Shown here piece by piece: positions 33,598-42,451 of a DNA stretch of 64,000 nucleotides. The notes beneath the pieces were generated by a model, which worked only from the letters and a program-made list of their open reading frames with translations, ran no database searches and was not told the origin of the DNA. Source of the stretch: CBDANW01 sp965197825. GTDB taxonomy: Bacteria > Acidobacteriota > Vicinamibacteria > Marinacidobacterales > DATDRI01. Position 1 is the stretch's first letter; every line of letters starts with the position of its first letter. The position numbers and the translations under genes are program-made. Where the stretch lies: positions 2,232,001 to 2,296,000 of the forward strand of contig CBDANW010000002.1 of NCBI GenBank assembly GCA_965197825.1, read 5' to 3'.

Positions 33598-36261
33598 TCA
33601 TTCCTGAGCCGTGGCCGGGGCCTTGGGGAGGCTCAGCAAGTTTGCAAAAAACTTGTAGGCGTCGGGAACGCCCGCCGGCAGCTGGCGAAAAAGTGTCAGC
33701 CCGGTATAGATCCAACGCCCCTCGCCGTATCGAGCCTCCACCAGCATGCCGCGTTTCTCGCCCGCGTTGTACTCCCAGGGATCCTCGGACGCGAGAAGAT
33801 CCTGGTAGCGCTCGTCCCGCTCTCCGAGGAAATAGGTTCCCCGTTCTTGGACCCATCCCTCCCAGTCGTCTTCGGAGATCGCGTTTGGAAAATTAAAAAG
33901 AGGATGCTCAGGTTCCAGGATCCGGATGGGCGCCTCTTCTACGGTAATCCGATTCTGGCTGAACTTGGCGGGATGAGGACCCCACTGGGCGTCGTCCCAC
34001 TCGTTGCGGTTGTATTGCACGAGCATCGTCCCGCCGCCCTCCACGTACTGGAGCAGCCGCTCGTTGTAGGCCCTCAAATCTTCGCGCGGCAAATAGGCGC
34101 GGATTCCCGTGATGATGAGATCGAACTGCGAGAGGTCTCCCTGCGCGAGATCCGTTTCCTCGAGCATGGTGACATCTGCCCCGAGCTGGCGGACGGCCTC
34201 GGCCACGTCATCGCCCACTCCCATGATGTAGCCCACCCGAACCGGCGCCACCCGGAGATCCAAAGCTTGGACCCGCGCGGTGGCTGGCCGAAAGAGGTAG
34301 CGCGTCTGGATGTGGTGATAGGCGATCCTCTGGAATCCCTCGCGGTACTCTTTCCCGCCGAGGTTCGCCACCGCCTGGATCTCGTAGGTCCCCGCCTCTA
34401 CGGAGTCGGGTGGCGTCACCGTGAACTGGATCGTCGTGGCCTCGTCTTCTCGTTGGAAGCGAAGGGGGGCCTCGGCGGGAGTGACGGTCCATCCGTCGGG
34501 AGCGGCCAGGCGCAACGTCCCGCTCGCTTCGTCGTTACCTTTGTGGAGCACCGACACCGAAGCGTTGCGGGTCTTGGAACCAGGGCCGACGGGAAAGACC
34601 ATGACGGACGGCGAGAGCGTTAGCGATACGCGAGGCAGCACGGAGAGCTCGGTCTGTTTTTCGGTGCCGACCCAGGGACCGGGATAGCGGTACTGCACGA
34701 GCTCCTCGATGACGATGTCGACCGAGCCGGAACGAAACGTGAGGCGCGCGTTCACCACCGCCGGGGCAAAGGGAAGACCGAAGTGCTGGGGCGCAATCAG
34801 ATCGAAGCGATCGACCGTTCGATTCCTCTCCCAATAAGGCCGGCTCAGCTCGGCATCATCGGCCACCCGGGCCTTGAACGTGGCCTCTATCTTCTCGTTG
34901 TCTGTCAGCCGTCCGGACGTGGCGCCTTCGAATTCCTGAGTCCAGCCCGGAGGTACATCGAGCACGAGGTCGGTGACGTCGATGGGTTCGGGACTCCGTT
35001 GGGTGACTTGGACCTCGATTTCCAGCTCGCCTCCGGGCACGATCTCGCCCCGATCGGCGACGGCATCGAGCGCAATGCCGTGCGCGAGAGCGATCGCCTC
35101 GACGAAGTTGCGTTCCTTGTAGGAAAGTCGATGCTCGAGCTCGTAGCGCGCCTTTTCACCGAGCTCTCCCGCTGTTAATTTGCTTCGCAGGCTACGAACC
35201 GTCTGCAATCCTGCGCGCAAGGGGGCGAGCGTCTTCCAAGGAGCGTTCGCGTCGTAGGCTTGGTTCGCGGCAGCGATCTGAGCCCGGAGCGCGTCGAGGC
35301 CGCTGAGCATCGGCGCCGCGGCCTGAGGCGACTCATCGGCGAGAAACATCTTCAACCGATCGAGCCCCATGGGCACGCCGTCGAAAAGGTCGATCTCGGG
35401 ACCCGAGGCCCCGATGATGAAGTCGACGGAGTCCTCCGGAACCCACTTTCCGATACGCCCACCGGGAAGTGCGTGGAGTTGATTGATCCGCTGACAAAGG
35501 TGATTCGCCCGTGCCTCGATTCCCATTTGATGGTAGGAGCGGCCGAGGATGGGATCGTAATCACCGGTGTCCATGAGCGCCGTGCCGGGCGGATCCGGTT
35601 TGTCCGGCTCATCGCGAGGCGTCCGGTAGCGGGAATAGAGTTTGAGCGGCTGCCAGGGCTTCAAACCGTCGCGAATCTGCTCGGGGAAACGATTCGGATC
35701 GGCCGCGGCGCGGAAGGCTTCCTTGGTGAGCCGGCCGGAGGTTTGATGATGCTGACCTCCTCCTTCGCCTCCGAGGCGAAGGCCGACGATCACATCCGGT
35801 CGCACGGTCCGGATGATCCGCACCATATCGCCCAACGTTTCTTCCTTGCCCCATTTTTGAAGTGACTCCTCGACGCTGAACGAGTAACCGAACTCGTAGG
35901 CGAGCGTGAAGTATTGCTCTGTATCGTCGATGCGGTGCATGGCCATGAGCTCGGCGCTCCGAAGCACACCCAACGCTTCTTCCAGCTCCGGACCGATCTG
36001 ATTCTGTCCCCCGTCCCCACGCGTCACGGTAAGAAGCGTCGTCCTCAATCCTCTTCCGCGGCTCATCATTACCAGGAGCCCGTTGTCTTCATCGTCCGGG
36101 TGGGCTGCGGTGTGCATGAAGATCGCTCCCGCATCGAGTTTGCGAAGGGCAAGCGCGAGACCCGTCGCACCCTGATCTTCGGGTATCGGCTCGAGCTGGG
36201 CCGGTGCGCTGGCTGGCAGCACGAGCAGGGCAAGCAAAAAAAGCCCAGAAAGACGTTTCAT
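33598..36261 (-). CDS. Secreted PIG-L family deacetylase with accessory domains
   Basis: The 887-residue protein has a signal peptide (MKRLSGLFLLALLVLPASAPA). A PIG-L domain follows with the metal motif AHPDDED at about residues 53-59, and LLTVTRGDGGQNQIG and RLGGEGGGQHHQTS. The middle has a NEW3-type beta region (VPPGWTQEFEG, TPPDSVEAGTYEI) and the C-terminal part resembles a ThuA-like/GATase fold (FDLIITGIRAYLPREDLRAYN). Such large PIG-L proteins are common in Acidobacteriota and probably remove acetyl groups from a glycan outside the cytoplasm. Its stop overlaps the start of the symporter gene, so they form one transcript that the IS now breaks. Confidence 0.8.
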   Translation of the reverse strand: MKRLSGLFLLALLVLPASAPAQLEPIPEDQGATGLALALRKLDAGAIFMHTAAHPDDEDNGLLVMMSRGRGLRTTLLTVTRGDGGQNQIGPELEEALGVLRSAELMAMHRIDDTEQYFTLAYEFGYSFSVEESLQKWGKEETLGDMVRIIRTVRPDVIVGLRLGGEGGGQHHQTSGRLTKEAFRAAADPNRFPEQIRDGLKPWQPLKLYSRYRTPRDEPDKPDPPGTALMDTGDYDPILGRSYHQMGIEARANHLCQRINQLHALPGGRIGKWVPEDSVDFIIGASGPEIDLFDGVPMGLDRLKMFLADESPQAAAPMLSGLDALRAQIAAANQAYDANAPWKTLAPLRAGLQTVRSLRSKLTAGELGEKARYELEHRLSYKERNFVEAIALAHGIALDAVADRGEIVPGGELEIEVQVTQRSPEPIDVTDLVLDVPPGWTQEFEGATSGRLTDNEKIEATFKARVADDAELSRPYWERNRTVDRFDLIAPQHFGLPFAPAVVNARLTFRSGSVDIVIEELVQYRYPGPWVGTEKQTELSVLPRVSLTLSPSVMVFPVGPGSKTRNASVSVLHKGNDEASGTLRLAAPDGWTVTPAEAPLRFQREDEATTIQFTVTPPDSVEAGTYEIQAVANLGGKEYREGFQRIAYHHIQTRYLFRPATARVQALDLRVAPVRVGYIMGVGDDVAEAVRQLGADVTMLEETDLAQGDLSQFDLIITGIRAYLPREDLRAYNERLLQYVEGGGTMLVQYNRNEWDDAQWGPHPAKFSQNRITVEEAPIRILEPEHPLFNFPNAISEDDWEGWVQERGTYFLGERDERYQDLLASEDPWEYNAGEKRGMLVEARYGEGRWIYTGLTLFRQLPAGVPDAYKFFANLLSLPKAPATAQE

Positions 36262-36278
36262 ATCAGCTCTCCTGAGTG

Positions 36279-36443
36279 CTAGTGTCCTGTATCAGTAGTT
36301 CGTCACCTAAGTCTCGGCCCCTTTTGCGCGCTGGCTTCGTTGCTCCTCCTCGAAATATCCAGATATGATTTCGTCGGCACGCCTCGCCAGCACACAAAAT
36401 GGCCTCGAGCCTTAGGCCATGATCCACTGATACAGGACACTAG
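36279..36443. mobile_element. MITE-like element E2 with 19-bp terminal inverted repeats
   Basis: Ends GCTAGTGTCCTGTATCAGT (36278-36296) and its exact reverse complement (36426-36444) frame a 165-bp non-coding element. The core 36331-36390 is 60 bp and matches that of E1 at about 44 of 60 positions by eye. The outer end TAGTGTCCTGTATCA resembles the IS630 terminus at 55829 (TAGTGGACTGTAACA), 12 of 15. TA on each side would be the expected target duplication. It occupies the space between the PIG-L start and the 48-residue gene, where both promoters should be. Confidence 0.8.
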
Positions 36444-36479
36444 CTTTCATCGTCTATAATGCGCGCGGAGTCGGATCCA

Positions 36480-36626
36480 ATGGAGAATGTACCAAAAACA
36501 AAGGCCGATCTAGACGAACCGCCCCCCGTTTTCGGTACCTGGGGCCGTTTCTACGCGGTCGTCATCGCCAACACCCTCGTAGTCTACCTTCTCCTCTTTC
36601 TCTTCTCACACTCTTTCCGTCCCTAA
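36480..36626 (+). CDS. 48-residue single-pass membrane protein upstream of the symporter
   Basis: A short frame, ATG 36480 to TAA 36626, with GGAG nine bases upstream. It encodes a hydrophilic N-terminus (MENVPKTKADLDEPPPVFGT) and one strongly hydrophobic segment (about residues 24-43). It starts just upstream of the symporter gene, whose GTG follows its stop by 2 bp. Size, one membrane helix and tight linkage suggest a small symporter partner, as known for other SSS-family transporters. A further upstream ATG at 36459 is in frame but lacks a good ribosome site. Similarity to known families is not established. Confidence 0.7.
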   Translation: MENVPKTKADLDEPPPVFGTWGRFYAVVIANTLVVYLLLFLFSHSFRP

Positions 36627-36628
36627 TA

Positions 36629-38305
36629 GTGCATCCCCTCGACTGGCTGGTCGTCGTACTCTACTTCGCCTTCATCATCGGCGTGGGCCTTCGTACCGGG
36701 CGCGGCAATCGAAGCATCGAGGACTACTTTCTTGCCAAGCGATCCATGCCCTGGTGGGCGATCGGTCTCTCGGTCATGGCGACTCAGGCCAGCGCGATTA
36801 CTTTGGTCGGCACGACCGGTCAGGCCTACGTGGACGGGATGCGGTTCATTCAGATCTACTTCGGCCTGCCGATCGCGATGGTCATTCTCTGTGCGACGTT
36901 GGTGCCGTTCTTCTACCGTGCCCGCGTCTACACGGCCTACGAGTTTCTGGAGAGGCGTTTCGACGCAAAGACCCGGAGCCTGACGAGCTTTTTGTTTCTG
37001 CTTTCCCGCGGACTCGCCGATGCCGTCGTCATCTACGCGCCTTCGGTCGTACTCTCCATCGTGTTCGGGATGGACGAGAAGGTTCTCATCCTGGCCATCG
37101 GTCTGAGTGCCACGGTGTATACCGCGCTCGGCGGCATGCGCGCCGTGATGTGGACCGAGGTCTGGCAGATGCTAATCATCTTTTTGGGGATGCTCTTTTG
37201 CCTCGGCTCGGTGGTGGCGGGGCTTCCCGACTCGCTGTCCTTGGGTAGCGCGCTTCGTATCGTCGGGTCCACCGGACGGCTCGCGACCGTCGACTTCAAT
37301 CCCGATCCCAGAGTGACCTACACGTTTTGGACCGGTTTGGTTGGCGGCCTCTTCTTGATGCTTTCCTATTTCGGATGCGATCAGAGTCAGGTGCAGCGTT
37401 ACTTGACCGGCCGCTCGCTCACCGAGAGCCGACTGGCTCTTCTCTTCAGCGCGCTCCTCAAGATACCGATGCAGTTCGTCATTCTCTTGACCGGCGCCAT
37501 GCTTTTCGTCTTCTATCAATTCGAAAAGCCGCCTGTTGTTTTCAACCAGGTCGAGCTCCAGCGACTGGAGTCGAGCTCTCATGCGGACCAGTATCGAGAG
37601 CTCTCTGAGGTTTTCGACGAGGCGTTCGAAGAGCGAAGGCAGGCGGCGGAGGCCCTGGCCGTGGCTGGGGACTCCTCGCAGGAGGAGGCACGAACCGACT
37701 TTCTGGCTGCCGACGTGAAGCTCAGTCGCGCCCGGCGAGGCGTGGGAGAGCTCATCAGCGAGATGAACGACGCGCCGTTTAACGACACCAACTATGTCTT
37801 TCCCACGTTCGTGCTCACCTACCTCCCAGCGGGTATCGTTGGCCTCATCCTGGTAGCAATCTTTGCCGCCGCCATGTCGACTGTGGAATCCGAGCTCAAC
37901 TCCCTATCGACCGCAACCATTGTCGATTTCTACAAGAGGTACGTAACGACCTCGGCGCCCGATCGGCACTACGTTGTCGTCGGCCGCCTCGCGACCCTCG
38001 CCTGGGGAGGCTTTGCTACTTTCAGTGCTCTCTACATGGGTCGACTGGGCTCCGCCATCGAAGCCGTCAACCGGATCGGATCTTTCTTTTATGGATCGAT
38101 CCTCGGCGTCTTCATCCTCGCCATCGCCACGAGCCGGGCAACCGGACGGGGTGCCTTCTGGGGATTGGTCGCGGGAATGGCCGCGGTCTACTGGACGTCC
38201 GAGAACACCGACATCTCGTTTCTCTATTACAACATCGTGGGCTGCGGCGTGGTCGTGATCGTGGGCTACTTGATCAGCCTAACGGCTCCAGAAAAGCCAG
38301 CCTGA
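36629..38305 (+). CDS. Sodium:solute symporter (SSS family)
   Basis: The 558-residue protein starts MHPLDWLVVVLYFAF (GTG 36629) and has about 13 hydrophobic segments. Family landmarks include SIEDYFLAKRSMPWWAIGLS, SYFGCDQSQVQRYLTGRSLT and the helix IFAAAMSTVESELNSLSTA that contributes sodium ligands. An unusually long charged loop, about residues 304-385, separates two helices and is rich in Glu, Arg and Ala, likely coiled. It is co-transcribed with the 48-residue membrane protein. Solute is not readable; sugar, amino acid and sialic acid relatives all exist. Confidence 0.85.
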   Translation: MHPLDWLVVVLYFAFIIGVGLRTGRGNRSIEDYFLAKRSMPWWAIGLSVMATQASAITLVGTTGQAYVDGMRFIQIYFGLPIAMVILCATLVPFFYRARVYTAYEFLERRFDAKTRSLTSFLFLLSRGLADAVVIYAPSVVLSIVFGMDEKVLILAIGLSATVYTALGGMRAVMWTEVWQMLIIFLGMLFCLGSVVAGLPDSLSLGSALRIVGSTGRLATVDFNPDPRVTYTFWTGLVGGLFLMLSYFGCDQSQVQRYLTGRSLTESRLALLFSALLKIPMQFVILLTGAMLFVFYQFEKPPVVFNQVELQRLESSSHADQYRELSEVFDEAFEERRQAAEALAVAGDSSQEEARTDFLAADVKLSRARRGVGELISEMNDAPFNDTNYVFPTFVLTYLPAGIVGLILVAIFAAAMSTVESELNSLSTATIVDFYKRYVTTSAPDRHYVVVGRLATLAWGGFATFSALYMGRLGSAIEAVNRIGSFFYGSILGVFILAIATSRATGRGAFWGLVAGMAAVYWTSENTDISFLYYNIVGCGVVVIVGYLISLTAPEKPA

Positions 38306-38343
38306 GCCCGGCAAGCTGCACGCTAGACCGACCTGAAAGACGG

Positions 38344-38761
38344 CTAGACCCAACCCAGAGCCTTCATGGCCAATCCCGCATTCCATATCTTGGTCATATG
38401 CCGGATGTGGTCACCGTCGAACTCCATGACGTAGACGTAGTCCGTCTTCGTACTCTTGCCCGTGGGCGGGCAGGGGCCCACCTTGGCCGGTATGCGTGCC
38501 CGAGAACATGGCATAGGCGGAGACGGTCTTCCGTTCGTTGTCAGTGGCGAACGACTTCAGCTCATATCCCGTGTCGGACAGGAATGTCAGAAGTCCCTTC
38601 ATCCATTCCGTGTATTGCTCCAAGGTACGCACGTCAGCGAGCGGCTCGGCTTGCGCAGAAAACGTCGCCCCGTCAGTGCAGTAGTTTTTGCACTCGTCCC
38701 ATTCTTTGCCTTCTTCGCAGGCCTTGAAGAATTTCGAAGCTGTCTCTGTAATTGACGACAT
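38344..38761 (-). pseudogene. NTF2/SnoaL-like protein gene, frameshifted
   Basis: From ATG 38761 the reading frame gives MSSITETASKFFKACEEGKEWDECKNYC, then ATFSAQAEPLADVRTLEQYT and SDTGYELKSFATDNERKTVSAYAMFSGTH, a SnoaL/NTF2-like fold of unknown ligand. Near 38478 the frame shifts in a gggcggg/cagggg stretch; the next frame reads DYVYVMEFDGDHIRHMTKIW then ALGWV and stops at 38344, the normal C-terminus. The total of 418 bases is one more than a multiple of three, which suits a single inserted base. Either a sequencing indel or a real pseudogene. Confidence 0.75.
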
Positions 38762-39050
38762 GGGAGTGTCTCCAAATACTCGACTGCGACGGAAGTCGAA
38801 GTGGGGCAAGTAACCGACGGAGTGGGAGGACCTTGTGCGAGGGGTGAAATGAAAGTTCCCCGGTATGCGGCAGGCAACTGCGTAATCGAAGAGCGCGGAC
38901 AATTTCAGAAAAAAATCTCTCGCGCGCGAGTTTTTCGCCACGTCCCGTTACTACCGAAGGCTAGAGGAAGCAGGGTGCGAGCGGAGGGACTCGAGCCCTC
39001 ACGAAGCCGTGAAGCTTACGGGTTTTCTTGCGCAGAAAATGACGTCTAAT
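38762..39050. other. Intergenic stretch with tRNA-like 3' fragment
   Basis: No gene is visible. On the reverse strand 39000-38984 reads GAGGGCTCGAGTCCCTC, a 5-bp stem with a 7-base loop like a tRNA T arm, followed by CGCTCGCACC, like an acceptor 3' strand. Preceding bases (CCGTAAGCTTCACGG) could be a variable arm as in tRNA-Leu/Ser. No 5' half (GCGAGCG start, D arm) is found, and the candidate anticodon loop has no U33. At most it is a fragment, possibly an attachment-site scar before the Fic gene. Confidence 0.35.
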
Positions 39051-39124
39051 CTACGCATATTTTGCGTTGATTACGCTTGACTCCGCGAAAAATATACGGC
39101 ATAACCTACGCAATAGGTGCGTAG
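39051..39124 (+). promoter_or_regulatory. Fic promoter with two palindromes
   Basis: TTGACT (39077-39082) and CATAAC (39100-39105) are separated by 17 bp, a good sigma-70 layout. A perfect 7-bp inverted repeat CTACGCA/TGCGTAG (39106-39112, 39118-39124) covers the expected start of transcription and ends just before the ATG. A related imperfect pair CTACGCA/TGCGTTG (39051-39057, 39063-39069) lies upstream of the -35. Two operator half-patterns suggest repression of the Fic gene, plausibly by its own product or a DNA-binding partner. Confidence 0.65.
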
Positions 39125-39125
39125 A

Positions 39126-40235
39126 ATGTTCTGTTACATACACCAACTTACTGACTGGCCGCAATTTCACTGGAATAGGGAGGTCCTCGCTGTGCCACTT
39201 GCCGACATCCGGCACCGGCAGGGTCGCCTGCTGGGCCGCATGGAGAGCCTCGGCTTTCCCCTCCAAAGGGAGGCGGAACTTGCAACGCTGACCCTTGATG
39301 TTCTGAAGTCCAGCGAAATCGATGGGGAAAACCTTGATGCAGACCAGGTTCGATCTTCGATCGCTCGGCGTCTCGGCATGGACATCGCCGGCGAGGTCCC
39401 GGCAGACCGCGATGTTGAAGGCGTCGTGGAAATGATGCTCGATGCCACCCAGAATTTCGACAAGCCTCTTAGTGACGAGCGCCTGTTCGACTGGCATGCC
39501 GCGTTGTTTCCGACAGGGCGCAGCGGTATGGGCAAAATCATCGTCGGCGCGTGGCGCGATGATGCCGCCGGACCGATGCAGGTCGTTTCCGGTCCGATTG
39601 GAAAAGACAGAGTGCACTATGAGGCACCCGCGGCGTCACGTCTTGATTGCGAAATGTCTCGATTCCTAAGCTGGGCAAACAAACGCGAGAGCAGCACCGA
39701 TCCGGTTCTCAAGGCCGCGCTCGCTCATCTGTGGTTCGTGACCATTCACCCATTTGATGATGGCAACGGCCGCATCGCGCGCGCCATTGCCGACTGGTCG
39801 CTCGCGTGGGCTGACAACAGCGCCCAGCGCTTTTACAGCATGTCGGCACAAATCCGTCTTGAAAGGAAGGCCTATTACGACATTCTGGAACGCACACAGA
39901 AAGGGACGCTCGACATCACGCCCTGGATGGAGTGGTTTCTCGCATGCCTTGGGCGGGCCTTTGAAGGAACGGAAACCACGCTTGCCGCCGTGCTTTGCAA
40001 AGCGCGCTTCTGGAAGAGGCATGCCCGCACCGCCATGAACGACCGGCAACGCGCGATCCTGAACAGACTGCTCGATGGATTCGTCGGAAAACTCACAACG
40101 ACGAAATACGCCAGGCTTGCGAAGTGCTCTCATGACACCGCGCTTCGCGATATTAAGGAACTCATCGCACATGGCGTTCTGGAAAAAGACCCTGGCGGCG
40201 GACGAAGCACGAGTTACTCGCTGAAAGAGAGTTGA
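39126..40235 (+). CDS. Fic-domain AMP-transferase-like protein with C-terminal helix-turn-helix
   Basis: ATG 39126 gives MFCYIHQLTDWPQFHWNREV (369 residues), the N-terminal DUF4172-like part; GTG 39117 is the alternative. The catalytic Fic motif is HPFDDGNGRIARAI at about residues 205-218. An N-terminal inhibitory-helix position reads KSSEIDGENLD, with aspartate where the usual [S/T]xxxE[G/N] has glutamate. The C-terminal portion (MNDRQRAILNRLLDG, YARLAKCSHDTALRDIKELI) is a winged-helix DNA-binding domain. Fic enzymes transfer AMP or other nucleotide parts to hydroxyl residues. The combination with flanking palindromes suggests autoregulation. Confidence 0.88.
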   Translation: MFCYIHQLTDWPQFHWNREVLAVPLADIRHRQGRLLGRMESLGFPLQREAELATLTLDVLKSSEIDGENLDADQVRSSIARRLGMDIAGEVPADRDVEGVVEMMLDATQNFDKPLSDERLFDWHAALFPTGRSGMGKIIVGAWRDDAAGPMQVVSGPIGKDRVHYEAPAASRLDCEMSRFLSWANKRESSTDPVLKAALAHLWFVTIHPFDDGNGRIARAIADWSLAWADNSAQRFYSMSAQIRLERKAYYDILERTQKGTLDITPWMEWFLACLGRAFEGTETTLAAVLCKARFWKRHARTAMNDRQRAILNRLLDGFVGKLTTTKYARLAKCSHDTALRDIKELIAHGVLEKDPGGGRSTSYSLKES

Positions 40236-40490
40236 GCTGGTTTACTCGCCCACTTCGGCGGATCATTCTTGCCACAAATCTGCCGCAGGCCGAAACAGAC
40301 GGGGTCCGGATGAGGACTCGATGCTCGCGGAACGGACTCGCAGATCGAGCACGGGCGGCCCATTCCTTGGCAGTGGCACCCAAACACCCGACAGACTTGG
40401 CCGACCTCTGTATAATGGTCCGAGGGTTCCTCCATACATTGAACTTGCCGCAGACGGACTCTGCGGAGCGCGCCACGAACTGGGTGGTCG
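40236..40490. other. Intergenic stretch between fic and the kinase pseudogene
   Basis: No coding frame resembles a protein. TATAAT at 40411-40416 is a plausible -10 for the downstream kinase-like gene, but no matching -35 is placed at 16-18 bp. Confidence 0.35.
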
Positions 40491-42372
40491 ATGGTTATCG
40501 AGCCAGGACTGACGGGCGTTAGTCTGATAGCCGCCGCAGCCGCGTGGGGGGTGCTGGCCGCCTCCCAAGATGACCCGGGATGGAAGAAGATCTTCGGCCG
40601 TCTGGGGCTCGGCAAGGGCGAAGCGGGCAGCTCCGCGATCACCGATCCGGCGATTACGCCTCCTCCTCGGGACGACTGGAAGCAGACCGCCGAGACGCTG
40701 GAGACTCAGGGCCGTTACCGAGAGGCAGCGCGGATCTTTCAGGGGCAGGGTCAGAATTACGAGGCGGCGCGCCTCCTATTGAAGTCGGGCGCTTTGACGG
40801 AAGCCGCTTCCGCGTTCGAGCGGGTGGGGCACTATCAGCGGGCGGCCGAGGTCTGCGCGCAGGCGGGCGACAATAAACGCGCTGCCGAGAACTATCGAGC
40901 TCACCTCGAAGACCGTTTCGGCAGCCTGGTCGGGACGCATAACCCGACCGATCACGCCGAGTTCGTTCATTATTGCCGACTCGCGGGGCAGGCCTTCGAG
41001 CGAGCGGGACTCCTCGAGCAGGCCGCGGAAATTCTCGAGCGCGGCGAGCACTGGGAGCCGTCGGGGGCTCTCTATGCGAAGCTGGCGCGATATGTGAAGG
41101 CCGCGGATCTCTATCAGCGGGCCGGAGCCGTGGCCAAAGCCGCCGACGTCTACGCGCAGGCCGGCGATCGCGTGCGTGCCGCTCAAATGCGCGGCGAGTC
41201 GCTCTACAAAGAGGAACAAAAGAACGACGCCGCGGTGCAGTTCTTGTTGGGGGGTGATCCCCTCCGCGCCGCCGAGGTATACGAAGAAGCGGATAACTAT
41301 CTCGACGCCGCGCGTTGCTATGAGCATTTGTGGGGCCCATCGCCAGGCGGCGGAGGCCTATCAACGGATCGGTGAGCTGACACGGGCAGCAGAGATGTTC
41401 GGCCGCTGCCAGGACTACCAACAGTCCGCCGCGCTCTACGAAGAGACGGGAGATTCCGGGCAGGCGGCGCGCATGTATGGCGAGGCGGGTCTCTTCTATC
41501 GAGCGGCCTTGGCGGCCAAGCAAGATGGACTGACCGACCTGGCGATTGCCCATTTGCAGAAAGTCGCCGTGGATAGTCCGAACTACCAGGCTTCGCTCGT
41601 GGAGCTTGCCGCTCATTTCAAGGATCGTGGGCTTCCTGGCGTGGCCGTCGAGAAGCTCCGTAAGGCGATCGGGGAAGATCCTCTCTCCGCCGACAACATC
41701 GATCTCTACTACGCCATGGCGGAGGCTTGTCAGGAAATGGGTGACATCGAGCGGGCGTGCGAGATCCTCGTCAGCATCTACGACATGGGCATCGAGCGGG
41801 GCCGTCTCTTCATTATCATGGAGTACGTCGAAGGCGCGTCTTATTACAAGATCTTGGACCGTGAGGTGCGACTGCCGATCAACGCGGTCCTTCACTTCAT
41901 GCTCGGCGTTTTGAAGGCCCTCGCGCACGCTCACTCCCATGGCGTCGTTCATCGCGACATCAAACCGAGCAACGTCATGTTGACGCGCCGCCGGACCGTG
42001 AAGATTGCCGATTTCGGCCTGGCGAAGATATTGTAGCACGCCAACGACGAGGGAAGTCAGCGGGCCAGCGGGACGCCGCTATATATGTCGCCGGAGCAGA
42101 TACTCGGTAAGCCGGTCGATTTCCGGACGGACATCTATGCCTTTGGAGGCTCGGTTTTCCACCTCTTGTCGGGCGAGCCGCCATTCATCGAGGGAGAAGT
42201 GCTCTATCATCACGTCCATACTCCGCCTCGAGAGCTGGGTGATCTCCGCCCGGAGGTCCCGTCCGCCCTGCAGAAGATCGTCATGCGCTGCTTGAAGAAG
42301 GATCCCGACCAGCGCTTCCAGAAACCCGAGGAGGTTCTCGACGCCCTTCGATCGGTAAAGCCCCTCAAGTAG
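40491..42372 (+). pseudogene. TPR/Ser-Thr protein kinase gene, decayed
   Basis: The start MVIEPGLTGVSLIAAAAAWG carries a membrane segment, then repeated TPR-like units (RYREAARIFQGQGQNYEAAR, RVGHYQRAAEVCAQAGDNKRA). A one-base shift near 41340 moves to the frame QAAEAYQRIGELTRAAEMFG. The repeats end at DIERACEIL and jump straight to VSIYDMGIERGRLFIIMEYV, the middle of a kinase, so the N-lobe (glycine loop, catalytic lysine) is missing. The catalytic loop HRDIKPSNVML and DFG are present, but an in-frame TAG at 42034-42036 follows KIL, where relatives have Gln. The rest runs SGTPLYMSPEQILGKPVDFR to stop at 42372. Confidence 0.85.
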
Positions 42373-42451
42373 TGTCTCGACAAGAGAGATTTTTCGCAGT
42401 CTCTCTACCGCCCCTGCCCGCAAGGTGTATAATGACTGGTTTCTCTTGACG

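Larger units (their letters stand above)
30736..33601 (-). pseudogene. SLC13/DASS-type anion:sodium symporter gene, split by IS256 element and frameshifted
   Basis: Start ATG at 33601 overlaps the stop of the PIG-L gene (ATGA). The N-terminal frame encodes GSVLFLLLAFSPIPGIPEPV to GLAPAAQAAA; a one-base shift near 33350 moves to the frame SYANHLIFLFLAGFMLAQAM, the DASS signature region. It continues with VSNTATAAMMMPIGLAV, GGVGTLIGTPPNVLLAGVLE and TEFASNTASAAM. There the IS interrupts it, and the remaining part resumes as SLPIVGAAAVEMGYSPLI, CAFMMPAATPPNAIVFGSGY and ends PIFGV. Removing the IS and one duplicated 8-mer restores AAMSLPIVGAA in frame. It normally carries dicarboxylates or sulfate with Na+. 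Confidence 0.9.

Noticed and set aside
42034..42036. Suppressed or recoded amber codon in the kinase
   Set aside because: The gene also has a frame shift and a deletion, so a plain nonsense mutation or decay is simpler; no recoding signal is visible.
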